Assembly (NCBI GenBank): GCA_004556975.1
Contig: SFFD01000006.1
Coordinates: forward strand, 1 to 60,948
Reading direction: 5' to 3'
Origin: Oscillospiraceae bacterium
GTDB taxonomy: Bacteria > Bacillota > Clostridia > Oscillospirales > Ruminococcaceae
DNA length: 60,948 nucleotides
The translations under genes and the position numbers were made by a program. Position 1 is the first letter of the stretch. Each line of letters begins with the position of its first letter. Shown one piece after another: positions 32,890-41,290 of the stretch. The notes under the pieces were generated by a model. It made no database searches. It had not been told where the DNA came from and saw only the letters and a program-made list of their open reading frames with translations.

Positions 32890-33435
32890 ATGTCTCGTAT
32901 CGGTAAAAAACCGATTGCTATACCGGCAGGCGTTGAAGTCAAGGTTGACGGAAACGTTGTTACGGTAAAGGGCGGCAATGTCACCCTTGAACAGAGCTTT
33001 CGTCCGGAGATAAAAATCGAGGTCGAAAACGGCGAGATCATCGTGTCCCGCCCGGATGATACTAAAGAAATGAGAAGCCTTCACGGTCTTACCAGAACCC
33101 TTGTTTCCAACATGGTTACCGGCGTTCACACCGGTTTTTCCAAAGAGCTGGAAATCAACGGCGTTGGTTATAAGGCTGCGAAAGATGGCAAAAATCTTGT
33201 TATGAACCTTGGTTATTCCCATCAGGTAATTGTTCCTGAACCGGAAGGCATGACCATTGAGGTTCCTGCGCCCACCAAGATCATCGTTAAAGGCCCCGAC
33301 AAACAGAAGGTCGGCCAGCTTGCAGCGGAGATCCGTGAGAAACGCCCGCCGGAACCCTATAAGGGCAAAGGCATCAAATATGTCGGTGAGACCATAATCC
33401 GCAAGGAAGGCAAAGCCGGCAAAGGTAAAAAATAA
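32890..33435 (+). CDS. rplF: 50S ribosomal protein L6
   Basis: L6 (181 residues) has two similar domains near the sarcin-ricin loop. MSRIGKKPIAIPAGVEV starts the first. ELEINGVGYKAAKDGKNLVM starts the second, and the C-terminal signature is RPPEPYKGKGIKYVGE. AAAAGGAGG precedes the ATG. Confidence 0.97.
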   Translation: MSRIGKKPIAIPAGVEVKVDGNVVTVKGGNVTLEQSFRPEIKIEVENGEIIVSRPDDTKEMRSLHGLTRTLVSNMVTGVHTGFSKELEINGVGYKAAKDGKNLVMNLGYSHQVIVPEPEGMTIEVPAPTKIIVKGPDKQKVGQLAAEIREKRPPEPYKGKGIKYVGETIIRKEGKAGKGKK

Positions 33436-33451
33436 GAAGGAGTGAAAAAAC

Positions 33452-33811
33452 ATGGTATCTAAAGCTGATAAAAATGCGGCCCGTGTTAAAAGACACTTCC
33501 GTGTTCGTAATAAAATCAGCGGAACCCCTGAGCGCCCGCGTCTTAATGTTTTCCGCTCCGCTAAACACATCTATGCACAGATTATCGATGATATAAACGG
33601 AGTTACCCTTGTTGCCGCTTCTTCCACCGAAAAGTCTTTTGAGAATTACGGCGGAAACAAAGAAGCTGCTAAAGCGATTGGCAAACTTATAGCAGAGAGA
33701 GCCATCGAAAAGGGCATTACCACTGTTGTTTTTGACCGCAGCGGTTATCTCTATCACGGACGTGTCAAAGAACTTGCTGAAGGAGCCCGCGAGGGTGGAC
33801 TTCAATTCTGA
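33452..33811 (+). CDS. rplR: 50S ribosomal protein L18
   Basis: L18 (119 residues) carries 5S rRNA into the central protuberance. RVKRHFRVRNKISGTPERPR, LNVFRSAKHIYAQIIDD and FDRSGYLYHGRVKELAEGAR are typical. Spacing to rpsE is 15 bp. Confidence 0.97.
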   Translation: MVSKADKNAARVKRHFRVRNKISGTPERPRLNVFRSAKHIYAQIIDDINGVTLVAASSTEKSFENYGGNKEAAKAIGKLIAERAIEKGITTVVFDRSGYLYHGRVKELAEGAREGGLQF

Positions 33812-33826
33812 TAAGGAGGGATACAG

Positions 33827-34327
33827 TTGGCTTTAATCGACGCTTCTAAACTTGATCTTGCAGAAAAAGTTGTAGCTATCAACCGCGTATCCAAAACCGT
33901 CAAAGGCGGACGCATCATGAAGTTCAGCGCCCTTGTAGTTGTTGGCGACCAGAACGGCACCATCGGCTTCGGCATTGGTAAATCCTCTGAAGTTCCTGAC
34001 GCAATCCGCAAAGGTATTGAAGACGCAAAGAAAAATCTTCACCACATCACCCTTAGAGGAACCACCATTCCTCACGAGGTTGTAGGTAAATTCGGAGCAG
34101 GCGAAGTTCTTATGAAACCGGCTCCCAAAGGTACCGGCGTTATCGCTGGCGGTGCTGTTCGTGACGTTATGGAAGTCGCCGGCATCCGCGATGTTCGTAC
34201 TAAATGCATCAGATCCAACAATCCTTGCAACGTTGTTTCTGCCACCATGCAGGGTCTGCTTTCTCTTCGCGATGCGGAGCAGGTTGCAGCAATGCGCGGC
34301 AAAACCGTTGAGGAAATCCTGGGCTAA
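33827..34327 (+). CDS. rpsE: 30S ribosomal protein S5
   Basis: S5 (166 residues) works in decoding fidelity and mRNA unwinding. The blocks EKVVAINRVSKTVKGGRIMK, GFGIGKSSEVPDAIRKGIED and APKGTGVIAGGAVRDVMEVA are canonical. The start is TTG 33827, supported by AAGGAGGG 8 bp upstream; no ATG lies nearby in frame. Confidence 0.96.
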   Translation: MALIDASKLDLAEKVVAINRVSKTVKGGRIMKFSALVVVGDQNGTIGFGIGKSSEVPDAIRKGIEDAKKNLHHITLRGTTIPHEVVGKFGAGEVLMKPAPKGTGVIAGGAVRDVMEVAGIRDVRTKCIRSNNPCNVVSATMQGLLSLRDAEQVAAMRGKTVEEILG

Positions 34328-34341
34328 GGAGGAAATAGAAT

Positions 34342-34521
34342 ATGGCACAGCTTAAAATTAAACTGACCAAGGGCTTCATCCACAAAAAAGATGACCAGAT
34401 TGCTACCGCTATTTCCCTTGGCCTTCGCAAGATCGGTGCGGAAACCATCCAGCCCGACAATGCAGCTACCCGCGGCAAAATCGCAAAGATAGCTCATATG
34501 GTCGAGGTTACCGAAATATAA
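34342..34521 (+). CDS. rpmD: 50S ribosomal protein L30
   Basis: This 59-residue protein reads MAQLKIKLTKGFIHKKDDQ at the start and ends KIAHMVEVTEI. That fits L30, which sits between S5 and L15 in nearly all bacteria. AAGGAGG precedes the ATG. Only this short frame is open across the gap between rpsE and rplO. Confidence 0.95.
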   Translation: MAQLKIKLTKGFIHKKDDQIATAISLGLRKIGAETIQPDNAATRGKIAKIAHMVEVTEI

Positions 34522-34540
34522 ACAAGGAGGAGCACCCAAT

Positions 34541-34981
34541 ATGAAACTTTATGAACTTGCTCCGGCACCCGGCGCCAACGTCGACGTTTATCGTAAGGGC
34601 AGAGGCCACGGTTCCGGTAACGGCAAAACTTCCGGTAAAGGTCATAAGGGCCAGAAAGCTCGCTCCGGCGGTTCCATCCGTCCCGGATTCGAAGGCGGCC
34701 AGATGCCTCTCCAGAGACAGATCCCGAAACGCGGATTTGTTAACATTTTTGCCACGAAATATGCAGTCATCAATGTAGAAGACCTTGAGGTCTTTGAAGA
34801 CGGTGCTGTTGTTGACGAACAGGCCATTGTTGAAGCAGGTCTGCTCAAAAAGACTCTTGACGGAGTCAAAGTTCTCGGCAGAGGCGAGCTTACTAAAAAG
34901 CTTACCGTTAATGTAGCCGCTTTCTCTGAGTCTGCTAAGCAGAAAATCGAGGAGGTCGGCGGAAAGGCCGAGGTGAAGTAA
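34541..34981 (+). CDS. rplO: 50S ribosomal protein L15
   Basis: L15 (146 residues) is a late-assembly 50S protein. The Gly-rich N-terminal region RKGRGHGSGNGKTSGKGHKG and the core SGGSIRPGFEGGQMPLQRQI are diagnostic. ACAAGGAGG precedes the ATG. The stop is 2 bp before secY, indicating tight coupling. Confidence 0.97.
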   Translation: MKLYELAPAPGANVDVYRKGRGHGSGNGKTSGKGHKGQKARSGGSIRPGFEGGQMPLQRQIPKRGFVNIFATKYAVINVEDLEVFEDGAVVDEQAIVEAGLLKKTLDGVKVLGRGELTKKLTVNVAAFSESAKQKIEEVGGKAEVK

Positions 34982-34983
34982 GG

Positions 34984-36279
34984 ATGTTTAGTGTCTTCAA
35001 AAATGCGTGGAAGATAGAAGATCTAAGAGAAAAAATTCTCTACACCCTGCTTATCATCGTTATTTTCCGTATTGGTTCAGCGATTCCGGTTCCGTTCCTT
35101 GATACGAGCGCCCTTGCCGCTCTTATGAACGCAAACTCCGGTAACCTTATCGGTTATCTGAATATGCTTACCGGTGGCGTTCTTTCTCAGGCAACCATCT
35201 TCTCGCTTTCCATTTCTCCATACATTACGGCTTCAATAGTCATTCAGCTTCTTGCCGTTGTAATTCCGGCACTTGAGAGAATGTCTAAAGAGGGTCCCGA
35301 AGGCAGAAAGAAACTCAATAAGATTACCAGATACACCACCGTGGGTCTTGGTCTTATTCAGGCTTATGCCTATTATGTAACCCTTAAAAGCTATAATGCA
35401 ATCGAAAAATTCGATAATAAGTGGGAAAACGCTCTTGTAGTAGTAACCATCCTCTTCATGTTTACTGCCGGTGCCATGCTTACCATGTGGCTTGGCGAAA
35501 GAATTGATGAAAAAGGTATCGGAAACGGCATTTCCATGCTGCTCTTTGCAGGTATTGTTTCCGGCGGCCCCAGACTTGTAAGCACTCTTTGGGCATACCT
35601 TACCGCAGGCGAAATGAAGTATTATTTCTTCGTTCCCGCACTTGTAATCATCTTCCTTCTCCTTATTGCCTTTATCGTTCTTATGAACGAGGCAGAACGC
35701 CGCATTCCCGTTCAGTACGCAAAGCGTGTTGTCGGACGCAAGCAGTATGGCGGTCAGTCCAGCCACATTCCGATTAAAGTTGCAATGGCAGGCGTTCTTC
35801 CGATAATCTTCGCAAGTTCGCTTCTTGCAATTCCTGCAACCATAAAAGCTTTCGTGAATGTAAAAGAGGGCAGCTTCTGGGCCGGATTCTTCAATCTGTT
35901 TGAATCCACTTCATGGTTCTACTCTGTTCTTTACTTCATTCTTATCGTTGCATTCAGCTATTTCTATATAGCGATTCAGTATAATCCCGTTGAAATGGCA
36001 AATAACCTTCAAAAGAACAACGGCGCCATTCCCGGTATTCGTCCCGGTCGTCCGACCAGCGACTTTATCAGCAGAGTAATCGGCAAGATTACCTTTATCG
36101 GCGCGCTGTTCCTTGGCGTAATCGCCCTTCTTCCCAACATTCTCGGTGCAATCTCCGGCATTGGCAATGTAGGTATCGGCGGAACCACTATCATCATCGT
36201 CGTAAGCGTTGCGCTTGAGACTGCAAGATCTCTTGAATCTCAGATGATGATGCGCCATTACAAAGGATTTCTTGACTAA
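34984..36279 (+). CDS. secY: Protein translocase subunit SecY
   Basis: SecY (431 residues) is the channel of the Sec translocon in the cell membrane. There are ten hydrophobic segments. Conserved parts are RIGSAIPVPFLDTSAL, TGGVLSQATIFSLSISPYI, the cytoplasmic loop ERMSKEGPEGRKKLN, YYFFVPALVIIF and GIRPGRPTSDFISRVI. The ribosome site lies within the end of rplO. Adk and Map follow, as in most Firmicutes. Confidence 0.98.
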   Translation: MFSVFKNAWKIEDLREKILYTLLIIVIFRIGSAIPVPFLDTSALAALMNANSGNLIGYLNMLTGGVLSQATIFSLSISPYITASIVIQLLAVVIPALERMSKEGPEGRKKLNKITRYTTVGLGLIQAYAYYVTLKSYNAIEKFDNKWENALVVVTILFMFTAGAMLTMWLGERIDEKGIGNGISMLLFAGIVSGGPRLVSTLWAYLTAGEMKYYFFVPALVIIFLLLIAFIVLMNEAERRIPVQYAKRVVGRKQYGGQSSHIPIKVAMAGVLPIIFASSLLAIPATIKAFVNVKEGSFWAGFFNLFESTSWFYSVLYFILIVAFSYFYIAIQYNPVEMANNLQKNNGAIPGIRPGRPTSDFISRVIGKITFIGALFLGVIALLPNILGAISGIGNVGIGGTTIIIVVSVALETARSLESQMMMRHYKGFLD

Positions 36280-36296
36280 TTAGGGAGGTACCGTCC

Positions 36297-36929
36297 ATGA
36301 ATCTTGTTCTTCTCGGAGCTCCGGGCGCCGGTAAAGGCACCCAGGCGGAGATTCTTAAAGAAAAGCTTGCTATTCCCACCATCAGCACCGGCAACATTCT
36401 GCGCGAGGCTGTTAAAAATGGCACAAAGCTTGGTCTTGAAGCAAAAGAATACATGGAATCCGGTAAACTTGTTCCGGATGCTCTTGTTATCTCCATTATA
36501 AAAGAGCGCCTTGCCGAGGATGACTGCAAAAATGGCTTCATTCTCGACGGCTTCCCCCGCACCATTCCCCAGGCAGAAGCTTTGGAGAAAAGCGGAGTTG
36601 TGATTGACAGAGCGGTTGAAATCGCCGTTTCAGACGATGCCATTCTTGCCCGTCTTTCCGGAAGAAGAGTATGTATAAAATGCGGCGCTCCTTACCACAT
36701 TGTAAGTTGTCCGCCTCCTGCTGATAATATCTGCCCGAAATGCGGCGGAGAGATTATCACCAGAAAGGATGACCTTCCTGAAACCATTAAAGCCCGTTTG
36801 GAAGTTTATCACAGCCAGACCGAGCCGATAAAGGGTTTCTATGAAGAAAGAGGAAAGCTTACGGTAGTGCCCGGTGAAGGCGGTATTGAAAACACCTCCC
36901 GTGCCATACTGGAAGCTTTGGGGGTCTAA
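36297..36929 (+). CDS. adk: Adenylate kinase
   Basis: Adk (210 residues) interconverts ATP + AMP and 2 ADP. The P-loop GAPGAGKGTQAEIL, the AMP-binding region STGNILREAV and DGFPRTIPQAEAL are present. The lid carries a four-cysteine zinc site, CIKC and CPKC (about residues 130-153), as in Gram-positive zinc-type enzymes. AGGGAGG precedes the ATG; map starts 3 bp after the stop. Confidence 0.97.
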   Translation: MNLVLLGAPGAGKGTQAEILKEKLAIPTISTGNILREAVKNGTKLGLEAKEYMESGKLVPDALVISIIKERLAEDDCKNGFILDGFPRTIPQAEALEKSGVVIDRAVEIAVSDDAILARLSGRRVCIKCGAPYHIVSCPPPADNICPKCGGEIITRKDDLPETIKARLEVYHSQTEPIKGFYEERGKLTVVPGEGGIENTSRAILEALGV

Positions 36930-36932
36930 ATC

Positions 36933-37685
36933 ATGGTAATCGTGAAAACGGCTGCTGAAATAAAAAAGCTGCGCGAAGCCGGAAGGCTTTCTGCGCTGGC
37001 TTTAAAAGTCGGCGGCGAGGCTGTTGTTCCGGGTGTTACCACCGCGGAAATTGACAGAGTAATTCATGATTTTATTGTGAAAAATGGGGCAACCCCTTCG
37101 TTTTTGAATTTGTATGGTTTTCCTGCCAGCGCATGCATCTCGGTAAACGATGAACTTATCCACGGTATTCCCGGAAACAGGGTTATACAAGAAGGAGATA
37201 TAGTTACAATTGATGTGGGTGCATGCCTGGATGGTTACCACGGCGACAACGCTGCAACCTTTGCAGCGGGAACGCCTTCCGAAGAAGCCCGGCGGCTGAT
37301 GGATGTCACCAGAGAGAGCCTTTTCAAAGGTATCGAGATGGCAACAGCGGGCAATCGGATAGGTGACATTTCAAACGCCGTGCAGACTTACTGTGAAGAA
37401 CGCGGTTATTCCGTTGTTCGCGAATATGTCGGCCACGGAGTCGGCCGCCAGGTTCACGAGGACCCTGAAGTACCGAATTACGGCAAGCCCGGTCACGGAG
37501 TAAGACTTGTAAACGGAATGGTTATTGCCATAGAGCCAATGATCAATGCCGGAACAAGGTTCGTTGTTCAGGATAATCCAAACGGATGGACTGTAAGAAC
37601 AAAAGACGGAAAACTGTGTGCCCATTTTGAGAATACCATCGCCATAACTCCGAACGGCCCGCTTATTCTGACCGATCCGAATTGA
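36933..37685 (+). CDS. map: Methionine aminopeptidase type I
   Basis: Map (250 residues) removes the initiator methionine from new proteins. The dinuclear metal ligands are visible: Asp in IDVGAC, Asp in YHGDNAATF, His in VGRQVHEDP, Glu in AIEPMI and Glu in HFENTI. The substrate histidine motif LIHGIP is also present. There is no N-terminal zinc extension, so this is the short bacterial form. Confidence 0.97.
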   Translation: MVIVKTAAEIKKLREAGRLSALALKVGGEAVVPGVTTAEIDRVIHDFIVKNGATPSFLNLYGFPASACISVNDELIHGIPGNRVIQEGDIVTIDVGACLDGYHGDNAATFAAGTPSEEARRLMDVTRESLFKGIEMATAGNRIGDISNAVQTYCEERGYSVVREYVGHGVGRQVHEDPEVPNYGKPGHGVRLVNGMVIAIEPMINAGTRFVVQDNPNGWTVRTKDGKLCAHFENTIAITPNGPLILTDPN

Positions 37686-37694
37686 GGTGAAGGG

Positions 37695-37943
37695 ATGCTC
37701 GGACAGGTAGTATTATCAAAAGCAGGCAAAGACAGCGGAAGCTTTTATGCCGTTGTGCTTGAGGAAAAAGACTTTGCCTATATTGCCGATGGCAGACTTC
37801 GCAAAGTTGAAAAGCCAAAGCGTAAACGCAAAAAACATCTTGCGCCGACCAAAACGGTGCTTTCGCCGCAGGATTACGAAACCGATTCACGGCTTCGGGC
37901 TGCATTGTCAAAATTCAACAACACGAACGAGGGAGGAATATAA
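37695..37943 (+). CDS. KOW-domain RNA-binding protein
   Basis: This 82-residue protein resembles the L14e/KOW-type small proteins encoded between map and infA in Clostridia. The N-terminal LGQVVLSKAGKDSGSFYAVV and VLEEKDFAYIADGRLRKVEKPK form a KOW-like barrel. A Lys/Arg-rich segment and a polar tail follow. It probably binds rRNA or mRNA; a direct function has not been shown as far as I know. Overlaps nothing and precedes infA by 2 bp. Confidence 0.85.
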   Translation: MLGQVVLSKAGKDSGSFYAVVLEEKDFAYIADGRLRKVEKPKRKRKKHLAPTKTVLSPQDYETDSRLRAALSKFNNTNEGGI

Positions 37944-37945
37944 GC

Positions 37946-38164
37946 TTGTCCAAGGAAGATGTTATCGAAATTGAAGGTACTGTAGTAGAAGCACTGCCCA
38001 GTGCCCAGTTTAAGGTCGAGCTGCCCAACGGCCACCAAATTTTAGCCCATATTTCCGGAAAGCTTCGTATGAACTTCATCCGTATTCTTCCGGGAGATAA
38101 GGTGACGGTCGAAATGTCGCCGTATGATCTCACCAAAGGGCGCATTACATGGCGATCCAAGTGA
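37946..38164 (+). CDS. infA: Translation initiation factor IF-1
   Basis: IF-1 (72 residues) occupies the ribosomal A site during initiation. SKEDVIEIEGTVVEALPSAQ, FKVELPNGHQILAHISGKLR and RILPGDKVTVEMSPYDLTKG are canonical. It starts at TTG 37946; GAGGGAGG lies 9 bp upstream inside the end of the KOW gene, and no ATG is available. Confidence 0.96.
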   Translation: MSKEDVIEIEGTVVEALPSAQFKVELPNGHQILAHISGKLRMNFIRILPGDKVTVEMSPYDLTKGRITWRSK

Positions 38165-38178
38165 TAGGAGGTATATAA

Positions 38179-38292
38179 ATGAAAGTCAGACCTTCCGTAA
38201 AACCTATTTGCGAAAAATGCAAGATCATCAAACGTAAAGGCCGTCTGATGGTTATCTGCTCCAATCCTAAACACAAACAGCGTCAAGGCTGA
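38179..38292 (+). CDS. rpmJ: 50S ribosomal protein L36 (zinc form)
   Basis: This 37-residue protein reads MKVRPSVKPICEKCKIIKRK at the start, with CxxC, a third Cys and a His in VICSNPKHKQ. It is the zinc-binding (C+) form of L36. ATAGGAGG precedes the ATG. Position between infA and rpsM is universal. Confidence 0.97.
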   Translation: MKVRPSVKPICEKCKIIKRKGRLMVICSNPKHKQRQG

Positions 38293-38321
38293 TTATTTAA
38301 AACGGAGGTGCAACAAAGTCT

Positions 38322-38690
38322 ATGGCTCGTATAGCTGGTATTGACCTGCCGAAGAATAAGAGAATAGAGATCGCTCTCACTTATATCTACGGTATCGGCC
38401 GCACAACCGCTACTAAGATCCTTGAAGAAACCGGTGTGGATCCTTCCATCCGTGTCAAAGATCTTTCCGAAGATGACGCCGCAAAACTGCGTGAGTACAT
38501 CGATAAAAACATCGAGGTAGAGGGCGACCTTCGCCGTGCTACCGCACTTGATATCAAACGTCTGGTTGAAATTGGTTGCTATCGTGGTGTTCGCCACAGA
38601 AAAGGACTCCCCGTTCGCGGACAGAGAACTAAAACCAACGCCAGAACCCGCAAAGGCCCCAGAAAGACCATTGCAAACAAGAAGAAGTAA
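38322..38690 (+). CDS. rpsM: 30S ribosomal protein S13
   Basis: S13 (122 residues) sits in the 30S head and contacts P-site tRNA. ARIAGIDLPKNKRIEIALTY, IYGIGRTTATKILEETGVDP and the basic tail RGQRTKTNARTRKGPRKTIA are typical. ACGGAGG precedes the ATG. Confidence 0.97.
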   Translation: MARIAGIDLPKNKRIEIALTYIYGIGRTTATKILEETGVDPSIRVKDLSEDDAAKLREYIDKNIEVEGDLRRATALDIKRLVEIGCYRGVRHRKGLPVRGQRTKTNARTRKGPRKTIANKKK

Positions 38691-38705
38691 GAGGGAGGAT
38701 AAAAT

Positions 38706-39107
38706 ATGCCTAAAGCTAATGCTAAAAAAGCTGTTGTTCGCCGTCGTCGCGAAAAAAAGAATATTGAGCGTGGCGCAGCACATATCCAGTCCACCTTCAA
38801 TAACACTATCGTAACCATTACCGACGTTCGCGGCAATGCTCTTTCCTGGGCTTCCGCAGGCGGACTTGGATTCCGCGGTTCCAGAAAATCCACTCCTTTC
38901 GCAGCACAGAGCGCAGCGGAAACTGCAGCAAAAGCAGCTATGGAGCACGGTCTTAAAACCGTTGAGGTTTTCGTAAAAGGACCCGGTTCCGGTCGTGAAG
39001 CAGCAATCCGTGCCCTTCAGGCAGCAGGACTTGAAGTAACCATGATCAAAGACGTTACTCCCGTTCCTCACAACGGATGCCGCCCGCCCAAACGTCGCCG
39101 TGTATGA
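38706..39107 (+). CDS. rpsK: 30S ribosomal protein S11
   Basis: S11 (133 residues) forms the mRNA exit platform with S7. GAAHIQSTFNNTIVTITDVR, GNALSWASAGGLGFRGSRKS and the C-terminal HNGCRPPKRRRV are canonical. Spacing to rpsM is 15 bp. Confidence 0.97.
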   Translation: MPKANAKKAVVRRRREKKNIERGAAHIQSTFNNTIVTITDVRGNALSWASAGGLGFRGSRKSTPFAAQSAAETAAKAAMEHGLKTVEVFVKGPGSGREAAIRALQAAGLEVTMIKDVTPVPHNGCRPPKRRRV

Positions 39108-39145
39108 CGGTGGTTTACTGAAATTATTGGAGGTGTAATTAACAC

Positions 39146-39772
39146 ATGGCAAGATATACAGGCTCTGTATGCAGACTGTGCCGCCGCGAAGGCAAAAAGC
39201 TCTTCCTTAAAGGCGAAAGATGCTATGGCCCTAAATGCGCTATAAGCCGCAGAGCGTATGCTCCCGGCCAGCACGGCCAAGGCCGTAAGAAGGTTTCTGA
39301 ATACGGTCTTCAGCTTCGCGCAAAACAGCAGGCTAAGAGATATTACGGAGTTCTTGAAAGCCAGTTTGCTCATTATTTTGAGCTCGCCAGCAAACAGTCT
39401 GGCCAGGCTGGTGAAAACCTTCTTCGTATTCTTGAAAGCCGCCTTGACAATGTTGTCTATCGTTCCGGTCTCGCTTCCTCCAGAAAAGAAGCCCGCCAGC
39501 TCGTAAGACACGGTCACTATACCCTTAATGGCCACAAAGCCAACATCCCTTCCATCCTGCTCAAAGCCGGCGACGTAGTAGCTGTTGCTGACAAGAGCCG
39601 TCAGAATGAAAAACTCAAAGCAGTCATTGAAGCCAACTCTGCACACCCCGTTCCCAACTGGATGAGCTTTGACCCGGACAAGATGACCGTTGTGATCAAC
39701 CAGCTTCCTAACCGCGAGGACATTGACCTTGACGTAGAGGAGCACCTGATCGTTGAGTTGTACTCCAAATAA
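39146..39772 (+). CDS. rpsD: 30S ribosomal protein S4 (zinc form)
   Basis: S4 (208 residues) nucleates 30S assembly. The N-terminal zinc site has CRLCRREGKKLF with a later CYGPKC, so this is the C+ form. The S4 RNA-binding domain is at LDNVVYRSGLASSRKEARQL, followed by VRHGHYTLNGHK. TTGGAGG precedes the ATG. Confidence 0.97.
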   Translation: MARYTGSVCRLCRREGKKLFLKGERCYGPKCAISRRAYAPGQHGQGRKKVSEYGLQLRAKQQAKRYYGVLESQFAHYFELASKQSGQAGENLLRILESRLDNVVYRSGLASSRKEARQLVRHGHYTLNGHKANIPSILLKAGDVVAVADKSRQNEKLKAVIEANSAHPVPNWMSFDPDKMTVVINQLPNREDIDLDVEEHLIVELYSK

Positions 39773-39834
39773 TAATTGGTAGAACTGACAGGGGAATGCG
39801 AAACAGGGCGTTTGCCCACATAGGAGGGATTTAG

Positions 39835-40785
39835 ATGTTAGAAATTGAAAAGCCGAGAATCGAAGCCGAAGAAAACCCTAACGACCCCAGCTACGGAAAG
39901 TTTGTAGTTGAGCCTCTTGAGCGTGGATTTGGTACGACTCTTGGTAACAGCCTGAGACGCGTATTGCTCTCCTCGCTTCCCGGCGTTGCTGTAACGTCCG
40001 TAAAGATTGACGGTATCCGTCATGAGTTTTCCACCATTCCAGGTGTAAAAGAGGACGTCACCGAGATAGTCCTTAACATCAAAGGCCTTACTGCCAAGCT
40101 TCACTGCGACGGCCCGAAGGTTGTTGTTATCGATGCTTCCGGTGAGTGTGAAGTCACTGCCGGTTCAATCCAAGCCGATTCCGAAGTCGAAATTCTCGAC
40201 AAGGATATGCATATCGCAACACTTGATTCCGACGGACATCTCTTTATGGAGATCACCCTTGATAAGGGCCGCGGATACATCTCTTCTGAGAGAAACAAGC
40301 AGGATATGCAGCCTGCAATCGGCGTAATCCCAGTTGATAGTATTTATACACCCGTGTTGAAGGTGAATTACACCGTTGAAAACACCCGTGTCGGTCAGAT
40401 TACCGACTATGATAAGCTGACCCTTGAGGTGTGGACGGATTCCACGATTTCCGCAAAGGAAGCCGTCTCTTTGGGAGCCAAGGTCCTCAACGAACATCTC
40501 AACCTGTTCGTGGATCTTTCCGAAGACAAGTTCTCGGGAGACATAATGGTAGAAAAGGACAACAACAGCAAAGAAAAAGTCCTTGAGATGACCATTGAAG
40601 AGCTTGACCTGTCCGTGCGCAGTTTTAACTGCCTTAAACGCGCGGGCATCAACACGGTTGAAGACCTTATAGGTAAGTCTGAGGACGAAATGATGAAAGT
40701 TCGTAACCTCGGTAAAAAATCCCTTGAGGAGGTTGTTTCCAAGCTCGAATCTCTTGGATTCAAGCTCAGCAAGGACGAAGACTAA
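39835..40785 (+). CDS. rpoA: DNA-directed RNA polymerase subunit alpha
   Basis: Alpha (316 residues) assembles RNA polymerase and contacts upstream DNA and activators. The N-terminal domain contains FVVEPLERGFGTTLGNSLRR, with the assembly motif VLLSSLPGVAVTSVKIDGI. The C-terminal domain has LDLSVRSFNCLKRAGINTVE and NLGKKSLEEVVSKLESLG. AGGAGG precedes the ATG. Confidence 0.98.
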   Translation: MLEIEKPRIEAEENPNDPSYGKFVVEPLERGFGTTLGNSLRRVLLSSLPGVAVTSVKIDGIRHEFSTIPGVKEDVTEIVLNIKGLTAKLHCDGPKVVVIDASGECEVTAGSIQADSEVEILDKDMHIATLDSDGHLFMEITLDKGRGYISSERNKQDMQPAIGVIPVDSIYTPVLKVNYTVENTRVGQITDYDKLTLEVWTDSTISAKEAVSLGAKVLNEHLNLFVDLSEDKFSGDIMVEKDNNSKEKVLEMTIEELDLSVRSFNCLKRAGINTVEDLIGKSEDEMMKVRNLGKKSLEEVVSKLESLGFKLSKDED

Positions 40786-40805
40786 TCAAAAAGGAGTGAA
40801 TATCG

Positions 40806-41147
40806 ATGCCAGGAACGAGAAAGCTCGGTCGTACTTCCGACCACAGAAGAGCTATGCTCCGCGCGATGGTCACCTATCTGCTTGAAAAAGGCAAGATCGA
40901 AACCACCGTCACTCGTGCAAAAGAAGTGCGCGCCATGACTGAGAAGATGATCACTACTGCAAAGACCAGTGACCTTCATTCCAAACGTCTTGTGTATGCC
41001 TTCGTAACGAAGGAAGATGTCGCCAAAAAACTCTTTGACGAGATCGCACCGAAATACGCCGAAAGAAACGGCGGCTACACCAGAATAGTCAGAATTGGCC
41101 CGCGCCGCGGCGATGCTGCTGAAATGGCCATCATCGAGCTCGTGTAA
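40806..41147 (+). CDS. rplQ: 50S ribosomal protein L17
   Basis: L17 (113 residues) lies near the tunnel exit. PGTRKLGRTSDHRRAMLRAM, TVTRAKEVRAMTEKMIT and RNGGYTRIVRIGPRRGDAAE are typical. AAAGGAG precedes the ATG. It is the last gene of the operon, with a strong terminator 25 bp later. Confidence 0.97.
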   Translation: MPGTRKLGRTSDHRRAMLRAMVTYLLEKGKIETTVTRAKEVRAMTEKMITTAKTSDLHSKRLVYAFVTKEDVAKKLFDEIAPKYAERNGGYTRIVRIGPRRGDAAEMAIIELV

Positions 41148-41172
41148 GCGAAAGAGCACAAAACAAAATAAA

Positions 41173-41208
41173 AACAGCCTTTAGCATTTTGCAAAAGGCT
41201 GTTTTTTT
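41173..41208 (+). terminator. Terminator of the ribosomal protein operon
   Basis: A 10-bp stem AACAGCCTTT / AAAGGCTGTT (41173-41182, 41194-41203) followed by seven T. It ends the operon of about 15 kb that begins at 25416. Confidence 0.92.
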
Positions 41209-41290
41209 GTTATATCTCATTGTGTTCAGTATGAAACGGTTTGCAGAAAGTTATTGCACAGGGGCAATAGCGACTATTCTTTTGTGCGGT